From contig NZ_LT821240.1 in assembly GCF_900169525.1 (NCBI RefSeq), positions 1,189,684 through 1,253,683 of the forward strand: a stretch of DNA of 64,000 nt. Reading direction: 5' to 3'. This document shows positions 16,640-24,810 of this stretch, piece after piece; the first letter of the stretch is position 1, and each line of letters begins with the position of its first letter. The notes beneath the pieces are model-generated. The model worked only from the letters and a program-made list of their open reading frames with translations. It was not told where the DNA came from and made no database searches. Both the position numbers and the translations under genes were made by a program. This DNA comes from Corynebacterium pacaense (lineage in GTDB: Bacteria > Actinomycetota > Actinomycetes > Mycobacteriales > Mycobacteriaceae).

Positions 16640-16951
16640 ATGCCCACCAAATACACTGTCGAGCTCAAGCAGCGCGCTGTAGAACTCGTGCTCCACGCTC
16701 AAGCTGATCCCGTCACCGCCCGGGGCGCGGTCACCCGCATCGCCGACGAACTCGGCGTGAGCAAGGAAACCCTGCGCGTCTGGGTCCGCACCCACAAGCA
16801 ATCCGGAACCGACACACCGGCCGAATCGATGGACCTGGAAACAGAAAACCGCAGGCTGCGGGCCGAGCTCGCCGAAGCCAAACGCGCCAACGAGATCCTC
16901 AAGAAAGCCTCGGCTTTTTTCGCGGCGGAGCTCGACCGCCCACACAAGTAA
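16640..16951 (+). CDS. IS3-family transposase OrfA
   Basis: The 103-residue HTH_Tnp_1 protein has ADELGVSKETLRVWVRTHKQ as its DNA-recognition helix pair and a leucine-rich helix (ETENRRLRAELAEAKRANEI). It is preceded by a GGAAAAGGAAA ribosome site. A T TTT TTC heptamer at 16915-16921 sits near its 3' end and would let part of the ribosomes slip back into the orfB frame. Apparently intact. Confidence 0.93.
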   Translation: MPTKYTVELKQRAVELVLHAQADPVTARGAVTRIADELGVSKETLRVWVRTHKQSGTDTPAESMDLETENRRLRAELAEAKRANEILKKASAFFAAELDRPHK

Positions 16952-17856
16952 TCGTCACCTTCATCGACGACAACCGTGCTCAGTTCGGGGTCGAGCCCAT
17001 CATCCGCGTCCTGGCCACCACCAGCGCGAAGATAGCCCTGAGCACGTATTACGCCCACAAATCACGGCCTGAATCAGCCCGGTCCATCCGGGACAAGCAG
17101 ATCACCCGGGCACTGCGCCGGATCTTCGAAGACAACTACTCATGTTACGGCGCCCGGAAGCTGTGGGCGGAGATCAACCGCGAGGCCACCTTCGGTCACG
17201 TCGCCCGCTGCACCGTCGAGCGTCTCATGGCGACCGACGGGCTGAAGGGGATCCGGCGGCGGAAGAAAAGACCGTCAACTCGCAGCGCCGACGCCGGCGA
17301 GTGTCCTGTCGACCTGGTGGAGCGCAACTTCGCCGTGACCGCGCCGAATATGCTGTGGGTCGCCGATATCACCTATATCCCCACCCGGGCCGGGTGGGTG
17401 TATGCGGCGTTTGTGTTGGACGCCTACACCCGTGAGATCATCGGTTGGCAAGTGACGAACCACATGCGGGTCTCGTTGGCCCGCGATGCCTTGGATATGG
17501 CCCTGTCGGCTCGTCTTCGCGCTGGTGAGGACGTCTCTGGGCTGATCCACCACAGCGACCGTGGAGTGCAATACCGCTCTATTACCTACGGCGAGTCATT
17601 GGCGGAGTCGAAGGTCGTGGCCTCGGTCGGATCCCGCGGCGACTCCTATGACAACGCGATGGCCGAGGCGTTGAATTCGATGTTCAAGGCCGAGCTGATC
17701 GACCGCAGGACGTGGCCGGCGCTGACCGATGTGATCGTGGCGACCTCGAAGTGGATCGGGTGGTACAACAACCGCCGGTTGCACTCCGCACTGGCTCATC
17801 GCCCGCCGAAGGAAGTTCACCAGGAATGGCAGAAGTATCAGGCCTACGCGGCCTGA
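16915..17856 (+). CDS. IS3-family transposase OrfB, made by -1 frameshift
   Basis: The frame is open from the slip site to TGA 17856 with no early ATG or GTG; the first ATG is at 17227, past the N-terminal domain. It therefore seems to be expressed as an OrfAB fusion. The integrase core is complete: Asp in WVADITYIPT, Asp in HHSDRGVQYRS and Glu in NAMAEALNSMFKAEL, with 35 residues between the last two, and the closing WYNNRRLHSAL. HTH_21-like sequence (YSCYGARKLWAEINRE) precedes it. The transposase is probably active. Confidence 0.9.
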   Translation, partial: FFRGGARPPTQVIVTFIDDNRAQFGVEPIIRVLATTSAKIALSTYYAHKSRPESARSIRDKQITRALRRIFEDNYSCYGARKLWAEINREATFGHVARCTVERLMATDGLKGIRRRKKRPSTRSADAGECPVDLVERNFAVTAPNMLWVADITYIPTRAGWVYAAFVLDAYTREIIGWQVTNHMRVSLARDALDMALSARLRAGEDVSGLIHHSDRGVQYRSITYGESLAESKVVASVGSRGDSYDNAMAEALNSMFKAELIDRRTWPALTDVIVATSKWIGWYNNRRLHSALAHRPPKEVHQEWQKYQAYAA

Positions 17857-17897
17857 TCGACAAGTAAATCACCCTCTACAAAACCCGGGGCTTGACA

Positions 17898-18683
17898 CAC
17901 CATCAAGTCTCTGCTGGTGACCGCACCGGTTGTTGTTCGACAGCGTTACACGGCGATGACAACTGACACTCTAATCCGGACCTTGTCCCGGTGCCGCCCA
18001 CCTACGGACCTCATTGACCCTGCTAATGGGGCTTTGGCCAGTTTGAAGAGCTTGGCCACTACCTACAACAGGCTGCGGACAGAATGCGCTGAACTCGATG
18101 CCAAGATCGCTGATTTAGTCGAGACGATCAATCCCGAAATGGTACAGATTTTTGGATGCGGGACTGTTACCGCTGCAGAACTGATCGTCAGCGTAGGCGA
18201 CAATCCGAAGCGAATCCGTTCACAGGCTGCATTGGCACATCTGTGGGGAGTCGCACCTATTCCTGCGAGTTCGGGACGCACGAACCGGCATCGACTAAAC
18301 AGAGGGGGCGACCGGCAGGCGAACGCAGCCGTGCACCGTATTGTACTGGTCAGAATGCGGCACGATGAACGCACACGCAACTATGTTCAACGGCGAACCA
18401 AAGAAGGACTATCGAAAAAAGAGATCATGCGGTGTCTGAAACGTGCCATCGCCAGAGAGATCTACCAGGTTCTCTGCGTAGGCCGATCTGTAGACCAGCC
18501 GAGCAGGCTCAGGGGTGAGGAGTTCAAGGCCCGTCGGCTGGAAAAAGCCCTTTCTCAAACCCAAGTCGCTGAGAAACTCGGTTGTTCCCCGGCCAGGATC
18601 AGCGATATAGAAACAGGCAAACGCCGACTGCTGGAGTTGAAGATAGCCTACGAAGAATTCCTCAAAGCAGCTTGACACACCAT
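17898..18683 (+). pseudogene. IS110-family transposase, C-terminal part fused to an XRE helix-turn-helix
   Basis: The frame starts abruptly at the IS3 end as ACC ATC AAG (TIKSLLVTAPVVVRQRY, an internal IS110 segment) and runs to TGA 18675. The N-terminal RuvC-like DEDD domain is absent. The Transposase_20 domain is present: IFGCGTVTAAELIVSVGD, ALAHLWGVAPIPASSGR and RLNRGGDRQANAAVH with its catalytic serine region. After it comes an unusual tail of about 50 residues with an XRE-type HTH, EKALSQTQVAEKLGCSPARI and SDIETGKRRL. Local base use is more A/T-rich than the flanks. The 14-bp word gcttgacacaccat occurs at both ends (17890-17903 and 18670-18683). Confidence 0.85.
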
Positions 18684-18979
18684 AGGAGCATCACCGGGGA
18701 TCTGAAAGGGACGCAGATCCGAGGTTTGCACAACCACCTTCCCCGGAGACCGCAGGCCTGGGACGGCTGACCGATCAGTGTCTCGGCGCGTCGCAGTGCA
18801 CCGCCCATCGGGACTTCGTGCCGTCCGGGAGGAACGAACCTCTTCGCGTTGACGAATCCACCCCGTCGGCGTATCAATGGGATCATCGAAGTAAAAACGT
18901 CCCGCCATTTCCAGCCAGGCGGGACGAACACACGCGGGAATAGGCGAACCGTTACTTCTTCATCACTGAAGGAGAACGT
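18684..18979. other. Intergenic region between the IS110 remnant and the DHA2 exporter
   Basis: Nearly 300 bp without a recognisable gene. A minus-strand open frame covers it but has no known motif. It ends with the exporter's ribosome site. The only clear structure is the hairpin at 18898-18926. Confidence 0.5.
18898..18926 (-). terminator. Hairpin with T-run, oriented leftwards
   Basis: Perfect 9-bp arms cgtcccgcc / ggcgggacg with an 11-base loop are followed, in the minus direction, by TTTTTAC. It looks like a leftward intrinsic terminator, but no leftward gene now lies to its right before the exporter. It may be left over from a gene lost in the rearrangement, or serve as an operator for the exporter. 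Confidence 0.6.
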
Positions 18980-20428
18980 ATGCCCATTCCACAGCCCGTA
19001 GTCAGGCAATCCCTGAAGCCCCACTGGCTCGCCCTGAGCGGTCTCTCGGCGGTGTTCCTGTTCGGGATTCTCGACAATTCGATACTCAACGTCGCGCTGC
19101 CGACGATCGGCCGGGAATTGCACGCGTCCGCAACGGGGTTGCAGTGGATCACCAGCTCCTACGCGATCGTGTTCGGCGGACTCATGCTCGCCATCGGCGC
19201 CATCTCCGACCGGTACGGTCGGCGCCGTGTGATGCTCATCGGGCTCACCCTGCTCGCCGCCGCCAGCCTGCTCACCGTGTTCGTGCGGAACCCGGGCGAA
19301 CTCATCGCCGTGCGTGTGCTGATTGGCGTCGCCGCCGCAATGACCACGCCCGGCACGATCGCGCTGACCTTCCGGCTGTTCGTTGATGACAGACTCCGAA
19401 TCCGAGCGATCTCCCTCGTCACCGCCGTCGGGCTGATGGGCCTTGCCGCCGGGCCGGTCACGGGCGGTTTCCTGCTGGCGGTTCTGCCCTGGCAGGGACT
19501 GCTGCTGATCAACGTGCCGATCGCGATCATCGCCTTCCTCGGCATCCGGGCGGGAATCGCCCCCGACCGGCCGGAGGATCTGCATCCCGCCCCGATCGAT
19601 GTCGCCGGGGCCATCCTGGGCACAGTCGCCATCGTGCTTGGACTGCTGACTCCGACACTGTTTGTCGAGGTCGGTGGGAGCTCGCCGCGGCCGTGGGCAA
19701 CCACCGTCGCCGCGGTCATCGCTGGTGCAGCGTTCGTGTGGCGCGAGCGACGCGCCACGCACCCGCTGGTGGACGCCACGCTCATCACGCAGCGACTGGT
19801 CTCCGGCGGACTCGCCTACAAGGCAGCCACCGGGCTGGCCGTGGCCGGCCTCAGTTACCTCATCAGCCTGCAGCTGCAACTGTCCCGGGGATGGTCGCCC
19901 GCCCTCGCGTCGCTGGGCATGCTGCCCCAGGTGGCGACCCTCCTGGCGGTCGGGTTCGTCGTGGAGAGGTTCGTCGACCGCGTCGGCATCAACCACGCCG
20001 CGTGGCTCGGTTCCCTCAGCGTCGTGGCCGGACTGGTGATCTACGTCGCCCTCGGCTCGCAGGGTTACCCCTGGGTCGCTGTCACGCTCGTGCTGACCTC
20101 GGCGGGCCTGCGCGTGGTCGGCCTTGTCGCAGGCGTCAACGTCATGAGAGGCGCGCCAGAGAACCGCACCTCCATCGCCGCAGCCATGGTAGACACCACC
20201 GACGAGATCGCCTCCGCCGTCGGTACCGCGATCATCGGCACGATCATCGCGGCGATGTTCGTGGGCGATCTCACGGACGACCCGTGGACGGCGGTGCAGA
20301 GAACACAATTCGATGATGCCGCAACCCTCAGCGTCTCCATAATCACCGTCATCGCCGCGCTCCTCATCGCCTGGGCATTCAGACGGACCCGCACCGCACC
20401 CGCCCCGGTGGAACTCCGCGCGTCATGA
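18980..20428 (+). CDS. DHA2-family MFS drug:proton antiporter
   Basis: The 482-residue membrane protein has about 14 hydrophobic segments. LDNSILNVALPTIGREL in helix 1 is the DHA2 signature (motif D1), GAISDRYGRRRVMLIG is MFS motif A, and GLMGLAAGPVTGGFLL is motif C, found in antiporters. The family exports quaternary ammonium compounds, dyes and antibiotics. The start has a good GAAGGAG site. It lies next to mobile-element debris with no adjacent regulator gene, so it may have been acquired with the accessory block. Confidence 0.9.
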   Translation: MPIPQPVVRQSLKPHWLALSGLSAVFLFGILDNSILNVALPTIGRELHASATGLQWITSSYAIVFGGLMLAIGAISDRYGRRRVMLIGLTLLAAASLLTVFVRNPGELIAVRVLIGVAAAMTTPGTIALTFRLFVDDRLRIRAISLVTAVGLMGLAAGPVTGGFLLAVLPWQGLLLINVPIAIIAFLGIRAGIAPDRPEDLHPAPIDVAGAILGTVAIVLGLLTPTLFVEVGGSSPRPWATTVAAVIAGAAFVWRERRATHPLVDATLITQRLVSGGLAYKAATGLAVAGLSYLISLQLQLSRGWSPALASLGMLPQVATLLAVGFVVERFVDRVGINHAAWLGSLSVVAGLVIYVALGSQGYPWVAVTLVLTSAGLRVVGLVAGVNVMRGAPENRTSIAAAMVDTTDEIASAVGTAIIGTIIAAMFVGDLTDDPWTAVQRTQFDDAATLSVSIITVIAALLIAWAFRRTRTAPAPVELRAS

Positions 20429-20539
20429 CAGATTGAGACACTGCGGGAGGAATCCCTCACCGTGGCCCGGAAACGCCAGAAGCCGCCCCGAAGGGCGGCC
20501 TGGCCGAACTATCCATCCTCTGACTTGATCTGCACAGGA

Positions 20540-20557
20540 GGTGTTCATGAGAACACC
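20540..20557. promoter_or_regulatory. Perfect 18-bp palindrome between the exporter gene and tRNA-Ala
   Basis: GGTGTTC-atga-GAACACC has perfect 7-bp arms, and outside them lie tgca words (tgcac..., ...tgca) that extend the symmetry. It sits 20 bp past the 3' end of tRNA-Ala, so it may help to end that transcript, although there is no T-run. Confidence 0.4.
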
Positions 20558-20576
20558 GGGTGCAATAAGCCACTCA

Positions 20577-20652
20577 TGGTGGAGCTAAGGGGATTCGAAC
20601 CCCTGACCCCCACACTGCCAGTGTGGTGCGCTACCAGCTGCGCCATAGCCCC
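20577..20652 (-). tRNA. tRNA-Ala (GGC anticodon)
   Basis: A complete cloverleaf reads from GGGGCTA at 20652. The anticodon stem ccaca/tgtgg encloses a CTGGCAG loop with anticodon GGC. The T loop is GGTTCGAATCC, and the 3' end reads TAGCTCC-A-CCA. The terminal CCA is encoded. Confidence 0.96.
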
Positions 20653-20716
20653 TTGTTTCAACTCGTATTAATGTACATGCTCCGCCTCGGATTGGCCAAA
20701 TCCGCTGGTCAAACGG

Positions 20717-20743
20717 AAAATCCCCCGCAGTGCAGGGGATTTT
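20717..20743 (-). terminator. Intrinsic terminator of the DsbA-like gene
   Basis: Perfect 9-bp arms aaaatcccc / ggggatttt lie 16 bases after the stop codon of the leftward gene; the stem itself supplies the T-run. Confidence 0.8.
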
Positions 20744-20758
20744 CGGAGTGTGCGTCGT

Positions 20759-21484
20759 CTAGCTGTTGAGCACGGCGGGGATCCACTGGTTGATGTCATC
20801 AACCTCGACGTCCTTGCCGTCACGGAGGACACGCGGGGAGGACAGGGAACCGGTGGTCTCCTCGAGGTGCTCGGCGTTGGCGGTGGCGATGTCGTTGGCC
20901 CGCCCCAGGTTCTCACCGTTCCTGATGGATTCGACCACCGAGGAATCGGCGCCCATGGACTCCGCGGCCGAGGCGAAGTCATCCTCGGACCACTTGTTCA
21001 CGATATCGGCCTGATCCTCGAGGAGCAGGGTGCGGTAGTTCCAGTAGAGGCTGGCATCACCGGTGTCGGCCACCGAAAGGATGGCTGCGAGCGAGTGGGT
21101 GGAATGTCCGTCGGTGTTGCCCCGGTCGAGGAAGTTCAGCGGATGAACCTGAACGACGAGGTTACCGGCCTCGATCTCCGAGAGCATGTCATCATCGGTG
21201 TTCTCGGCGAGTGTGGCGCAGTGCGGGCAGGAAAAGTCCTCGTAGAGCTCAACCCTGGGTGCATCCGCTGCGGCGTTGTCGGAGGAGAGGGTGACGTAGT
21301 CTCCGGAGAGTTCCGCGTTCATGGTGACGTTCTCAAATTCCCGATCCGCCACGTACTCCGTCTTCGAGCCACGGCTGCTGATGACGATGTAACCGACCAC
21401 GACCGCGGCGATGACCACTATCGCCACGAGCGCCCAGAGGAAACCCTTGCTTCCCTGGTTCGGGTTCTGAACTTTTGTGCTCAT
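20759..21484 (-). CDS. Membrane-anchored DsbA-like thiol-disulfide oxidoreductase
   Basis: The 241-residue protein has one N-terminal membrane segment (FLWALVAIVVIAAVVVGYIV) and a secreted thioredoxin-fold domain. The redox motif is CPHC in LYEDFSCPHCATLAE, and the late cis-proline is in SLSSPRVLRDG. DsbA_2/Thioredoxin_4 family members form disulfides in exported proteins; the corynebacterial MdbA enzyme is of this kind. It has its own terminator and lies next to pgm. Confidence 0.88.
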   Translation of the reverse strand: MSTKVQNPNQGSKGFLWALVAIVVIAAVVVGYIVISSRGSKTEYVADREFENVTMNAELSGDYVTLSSDNAAADAPRVELYEDFSCPHCATLAENTDDDMLSEIEAGNLVVQVHPLNFLDRGNTDGHSTHSLAAILSVADTGDASLYWNYRTLLLEDQADIVNKWSEDDFASAAESMGADSSVVESIRNGENLGRANDIATANAEHLEETTGSLSSPRVLRDGKDVEVDDINQWIPAVLNS

Positions 21485-21654
21485 TGATTCCCTACCTTGA
21501 ATTCCATTTCTCCGGTGCCACCCCTGCGGGCAGCCCGGACTTTACCCGCAATTGACCTTAAACCACCGGGGCACCGATTCACTCCTCCGGACGCCCTCCG
21601 AGATGGGATTCACAGTCGATTGGCGGGTTTCCACACCGAAACACCCAAACTCCC

Positions 21655-23313
21655 CTACTGACCCAGCACCTCGGAGACCAGGGCCTGTGCCTCGCGCTGC
21701 ACCTCTGCGAGGTGCTCGGCGCCACGGAAGGACTCCGCGTAGATCTTGTACTTGTCCTCGGTGCCGGAGGGACGTGCGGCGAACCAGGCGTTCTCGGTGG
21801 TCACCTTGAGTCCGCCGATCGGTGCGTCATTGCCCGGGGCTCTGGTCAGCTTCGCGGTGATCTCCTCACCGGCGAGGGTGGATGCGGTGACCTGTTCCGG
21901 TGAGAGCGCCTTGAGCAGTGCCTTCTGCTCGCGGGTGGCCGGAGCGTCGGTTCGGGCGTAGGCGGGGGCGCCGTACTCCTCGGCAAGCTCCGCGTAGCGC
22001 TGTGATGGAGTCTTCCCTGTCACCGCGGTGAATTCGGAGGCCAGCAGGTCCATGATCAGGCCGTCCTTGTCGGTGGACCAGGTGCTGCCGTCCATGCGGA
22101 GGAAGGAGGCGCCGGCGGATTCCTCGCCACCGAATCCGATCTCGCCCGAGATCAGACCGGGGACGAACCATTTGAAGCCCACCGGGACCTCAACGAGCCG
22201 GCGACCGAGGCGGGCGACGACCCGGTCGATCATCGAGGAGCTGACCAGGGTCTTACCCACGGCGGTGTCCGGCGACCAGCCGGGACGGTTTGCGAAGAGG
22301 TACTCGATCGCCACCGCGAGGTAGTGGTTGGGGTTCATCAGCCCGGCGTCGGGGGTGACGATCCCGTGCCGGTCGGAATCGGCGTCATTGCCGGTTGCGA
22401 TGTCGTACCTGTCGCGGTTGGCCACCAGTGAGGCCATGGCGTTCGGGCTCGAGCAGTCCATTCGGATTTTGCCGTCGGTGTCCAGCGTCATGAACCGCCA
22501 GGTTGCGTCGACCAGCGGATTGACCACGGTGAGGTTGAGTCCGTGTGTCTCGGCGATCGCGCCCCAGTAGTCCACCGAGGCACCACCCATGGGATCGGCT
22601 CCGATGCGCAGACCCGACTTCGCAATCGCCTCGATGTTGACCACCTTCGGCAGTTCCGCGATGTAGTTGCCCATGAAGTCATACCTGAGCAGACGGTCAT
22701 CGAGCACTCCGCTCACCGAGACCCTTTTCACGTCCGCAAGTCCGCCCCGCAGCAATTCATTGGCGCGATCGGCGATCCAGTCGGTGGCCTCGGTGTCGGC
22801 CGGCCCGCCGTTGGCGGGGTTGTACTTGAAACCGCCGTCGCGCGGCGGGTTGTGCGAGGGGGTGATCACGATGCCGTCGGCAAGCGGGTGGGACGGCCCG
22901 GCCGTGCCCCACTGCACGTCCTTGTTGTGGCGCAGAATCGCCACCGACACCGCCGGCGTCGGGGTGTAGCGGCCGCGGTCGTCGACAAGCACCTCAACGC
23001 CGTTGGCCAGCAGGACCTCCAGCGCGGAGATCATCGCCGGTTCGGAAAGTGCGTGGGTGTCGCGTCCGACGTAGAGCGGACCGTTCTTGAAGCCGCGGTT
23101 GCGGTAGTCCACGATGGCCTGGGTGGTGGCCAGGATGTGCTGCTCATTGAAGGAATTGTCGAGGGAGGAACCGCGGTGCCCCGAGGTTCCGAAGACCACC
23201 TGCTGATCGGGGTTCTCCGGGTCGGGTGTCCGCGTGTAGTAGGCGGTCACCACCTCGGCGATGTCGATGAGATCCTCTGGTCGGGCGGGCTGCCCGGCAC
23301 GTGCGTTGGCCAT
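21655..23313 (-). CDS. pgm: Phosphoglucomutase, alpha-D-glucose specific
   Basis: This 552-residue enzyme interconverts glucose 1- and 6-phosphate. It feeds glycogen, trehalose and UDP-glucose for cell-wall arabinogalactan. Motifs in order: [10 protein letters not shown] at the start, the phosphoserine loop [11 protein letters not shown], the metal site [10 protein letters not shown], the sugar-binding [12 protein letters not shown], and the phosphate-binding [10 protein letters not shown] near the C-terminus. The length is normal for the Pgm (not ManB) class. It is followed in the same direction by the DsbA-like gene after 170 bp, and the downstream unit has its own terminator. Confidence 0.96.
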   Translation of the reverse strand: MANARAGQPARPEDLIDIAEVVTAYYTRTPDPENPDQQVVFGTSGHRGSSLDNSFNEQHILATTQAIVDYRNRGFKNGPLYVGRDTHALSEPAMISALEVLLANGVEVLVDDRGRYTPTPAVSVAILRHNKDVQWGTAGPSHPLADGIVITPSHNPPRDGGFKYNPANGGPADTEATDWIADRANELLRGGLADVKRVSVSGVLDDRLLRYDFMGNYIAELPKVVNIEAIAKSGLRIGADPMGGASVDYWGAIAETHGLNLTVVNPLVDATWRFMTLDTDGKIRMDCSSPNAMASLVANRDRYDIATGNDADSDRHGIVTPDAGLMNPNHYLAVAIEYLFANRPGWSPDTAVGKTLVSSSMIDRVVARLGRRLVEVPVGFKWFVPGLISGEIGFGGEESAGASFLRMDGSTWSTDKDGLIMDLLASEFTAVTGKTPSQRYAELAEEYGAPAYARTDAPATREQKALLKALSPEQVTASTLAGEEITAKLTRAPGNDAPIGGLKVTTENAWFAARPSGTEDKYKIYAESFRGAEHLAEVQREAQALVSEVLGQ

Positions 23314-23415
23314 GATGCTCCTTGGAGGTGTCGTGTCTAGTTGTCCTCCATCATCCTCCGAATCGGATTCCTTCGCAGTGGATGTGCGAAAAACCTCGGG
23401 GGTATACTGCTATCC

Positions 23416-23727
23416 ATGGATGGTGTGAGGGTTGGTGCCGGGGCCGCACTGGGTGCCTGCCTGCGCCTGGCGCTCACCATCGTTTTCGGTGCCGGTTTCG
23501 GCCCCAGCCTCGCCATCAACATCATCGGATCCTTCATCATGGGTTACCTCCGCCCCGGCCCGTTCTGGGGCACCGGTGTGCTGGGCGGCTTCACCACATT
23601 CTCCACCTTCTGCGTCCTGCTTATCGACGCCCCCACCGCCCCGGTCGCCACCGCCTACGCGGTCGCCACCGTTGTCGGCTGTGTCGGCGCATGGCTCCTG
23701 GGGGACCGACTGCAATGCTCCTCCTAG
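23416..23727 (+). CDS. crcB: Fluoride channel CrcB/Fluc, subunit 1
   Basis: The 103-residue four-helix protein holds the Fluc core pattern: AGAALGACLRLAL, the Asn in LAINIIGSFIMGY, and GVLGGFTTFSTFCVLL with the phenylalanines that line the pore. Fluc channels release fluoride as dual-topology dimers. The ATG at 23416 lies seven bases after a TATACT -10 box (23404-23409), so the transcript appears leaderless. A longer frame upstream (from 23341) is not protein-like. It overlaps the second crcB by 13 bases, which suggests a heterodimer. Confidence 0.9.
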   Translation: MDGVRVGAGAALGACLRLALTIVFGAGFGPSLAINIIGSFIMGYLRPGPFWGTGVLGGFTTFSTFCVLLIDAPTAPVATAYAVATVVGCVGAWLLGDRLQCSS

Positions 23728-24056
23728 TCCTCGTCGCCGCCGCGGCCTTCATTGGTGGCTTTCTGCGCTGGGCGCTCTCACGCCACGGCTCGATCCTGCC
23801 CAATTCCCTGGCCTGCCTCGTGGCCGGGGTCCTCATCGGCCTGCCGCTGTCCCCGCTGGTGTCCGCGATTCTCATCACCGGCTTCTGCGGTTCCCTGTCC
23901 ACCTGGTCGACGCTTTCCCGCGAGCTGGGTTCGATGATCAGGGAACGCAGGTGGGTACGGCTGCTCAGCTACGGCGGCGGCACGCTCGTGCTGGGTGTGT
24001 CGCTGGTGTGGCTGGGATCAGTGGCCGCGGTGTTTGTGGAACCGCTTATGATTTAG
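23715..24056 (+). CDS. crcB: Fluoride channel CrcB/Fluc, subunit 2
   Basis: The second Fluc subunit has 113 residues and four predicted helices. AAFIGGFLRWAL, LPNSLACLVAGVLIG and ITGFCGSLSTWSTLSRE match the family, but the polar pore positions differ from subunit 1. Its start lies inside the end of the first gene, so the pair is translationally coupled and probably forms an antiparallel heterodimer. The 3' end overlaps the convergent DUF1648 gene by four bases. Confidence 0.9.
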   Translation: MLLLVLVAAAAFIGGFLRWALSRHGSILPNSLACLVAGVLIGLPLSPLVSAILITGFCGSLSTWSTLSRELGSMIRERRWVRLLSYGGGTLVLGVSLVWLGSVAAVFVEPLMI

Positions 24057-24787
24057 ATGGCAACCAGGAGGACCACGGCGAGAATGAGCAGCGGCACACC
24101 GAGGACGAGCAGCGCCGCCACTTTTCCCGCTGTGCGCCCGACGTTGAAGGTGAAGTTCGACCCCGTGCCGGTGTCGATGAGGATCCGCGGATCCTCGGGA
24201 TCCCTGTAGAGGATTCCCCACCACTTCCCGGCTTCCCCGGGCGGCAGCGGGAACTTCTGTCTCAGTGATGCCTGCACCCTGATCTGGGCCAGGATCAGCC
24301 CGGCGGAGGACGCGAGGATGGCGATCAGTCCGATGAGGAACACCGGGCCGCCGTGCCCGCCGTAGGTGGACCCGAGAATGCTCAGGATGATCAGGTTCAT
24401 GATGAACATGAACCGCGCCAGATGAACCTGCATCCGCTCGAGACCCCCGTGGGTCCGGCGCGCGTCACCGGCTGTTGCAGCTCCCCCGCGCTGCGTCAGG
24501 GTCCCGGATTGCATGGAGATCAGCGTGGCGCAACCCACCATGACGACGATGAGGATCACCGGGCCCAGGAGGATGGAGGTGAGGAAGGCCCCGGGGGTCT
24601 TTTCCATGAAGCGGTCGGCCTCGCCCCCGGCGTTCCAGTGCACGGGCATGGGATCCGCCAGTTCCGGATAGATGATCCGCAGCATAACGACGGACGCCAC
24701 CACCGTGATCAGGACGGCGGCGGCGATCCATGCCCACGGCATGGGGACCCGCGAAAGATTGGGCATCGGCTCCGGGCGCTGGTTCAT
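24053..24787 (-). CDS. DUF1648-domain membrane protein
   Basis: A protein of 244 residues with about five membrane helices. The DUF1648 signature is near residues 45-60: DPMPVHWNAGGEADRFMEK. The C-terminal part (LIDTGTGSNFTFNVGRTAGK) resembles DUF5808. Members occur beside SdpI-like immunity proteins and transporters; the function is unknown. The start is ATG 24787; a longer frame to 24865 overlaps the upstream permease and is unlikely. It sits 23 bp after the ABC permease on the same strand, so it is probably the last gene of that operon. Confidence 0.78.
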   Translation of the reverse strand: MNQRPEPMPNLSRVPMPWAWIAAAVLITVVASVVMLRIIYPELADPMPVHWNAGGEADRFMEKTPGAFLTSILLGPVILIVVMVGCATLISMQSGTLTQRGGAATAGDARRTHGGLERMQVHLARFMFIMNLIILSILGSTYGGHGGPVFLIGLIAILASSAGLILAQIRVQASLRQKFPLPPGEAGKWWGILYRDPEDPRILIDTGTGSNFTFNVGRTAGKVAALLVLGVPLLILAVVLLVAI

Positions 24788-24810
24788 AGCACCCGAGACT
24801 ATCAGCCGGG

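Larger units (their letters stand above)
16587..17897 (+). mobile_element. IS3-family insertion sequence, about 1311 bp, with unmatched flanks
   Basis: The termini are imperfect inverted repeats that share TG, then GCCCCGGGTTT, then GAGGGT (left from 16587, right ending 17897). The element contains orfA and a -1-frame orfB with a T6C slip site. The left flank is alcohol dehydrogenase sequence (gaa) and the right flank is IS110 transposase sequence (cac), so there is no target duplication. The exact ends could shift by one or two bases. Confidence 0.88.

Noticed and set aside
18662..20308. Minus-strand frame of 548 codons across the DHA2 exporter
   Set aside because: It has a composition rich in Asp, Gly, Arg and Gln with no hydrophobic core, and lies opposite a well-supported membrane protein.
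23341..23415. Fluoride riboswitch or an extended CrcB N-terminus upstream of the crcB pair
   Set aside because: The -10 box is seven bases from the ATG, so there is no leader. The conserved fluoride aptamer words are absent, and the extra residues do not resemble the family.
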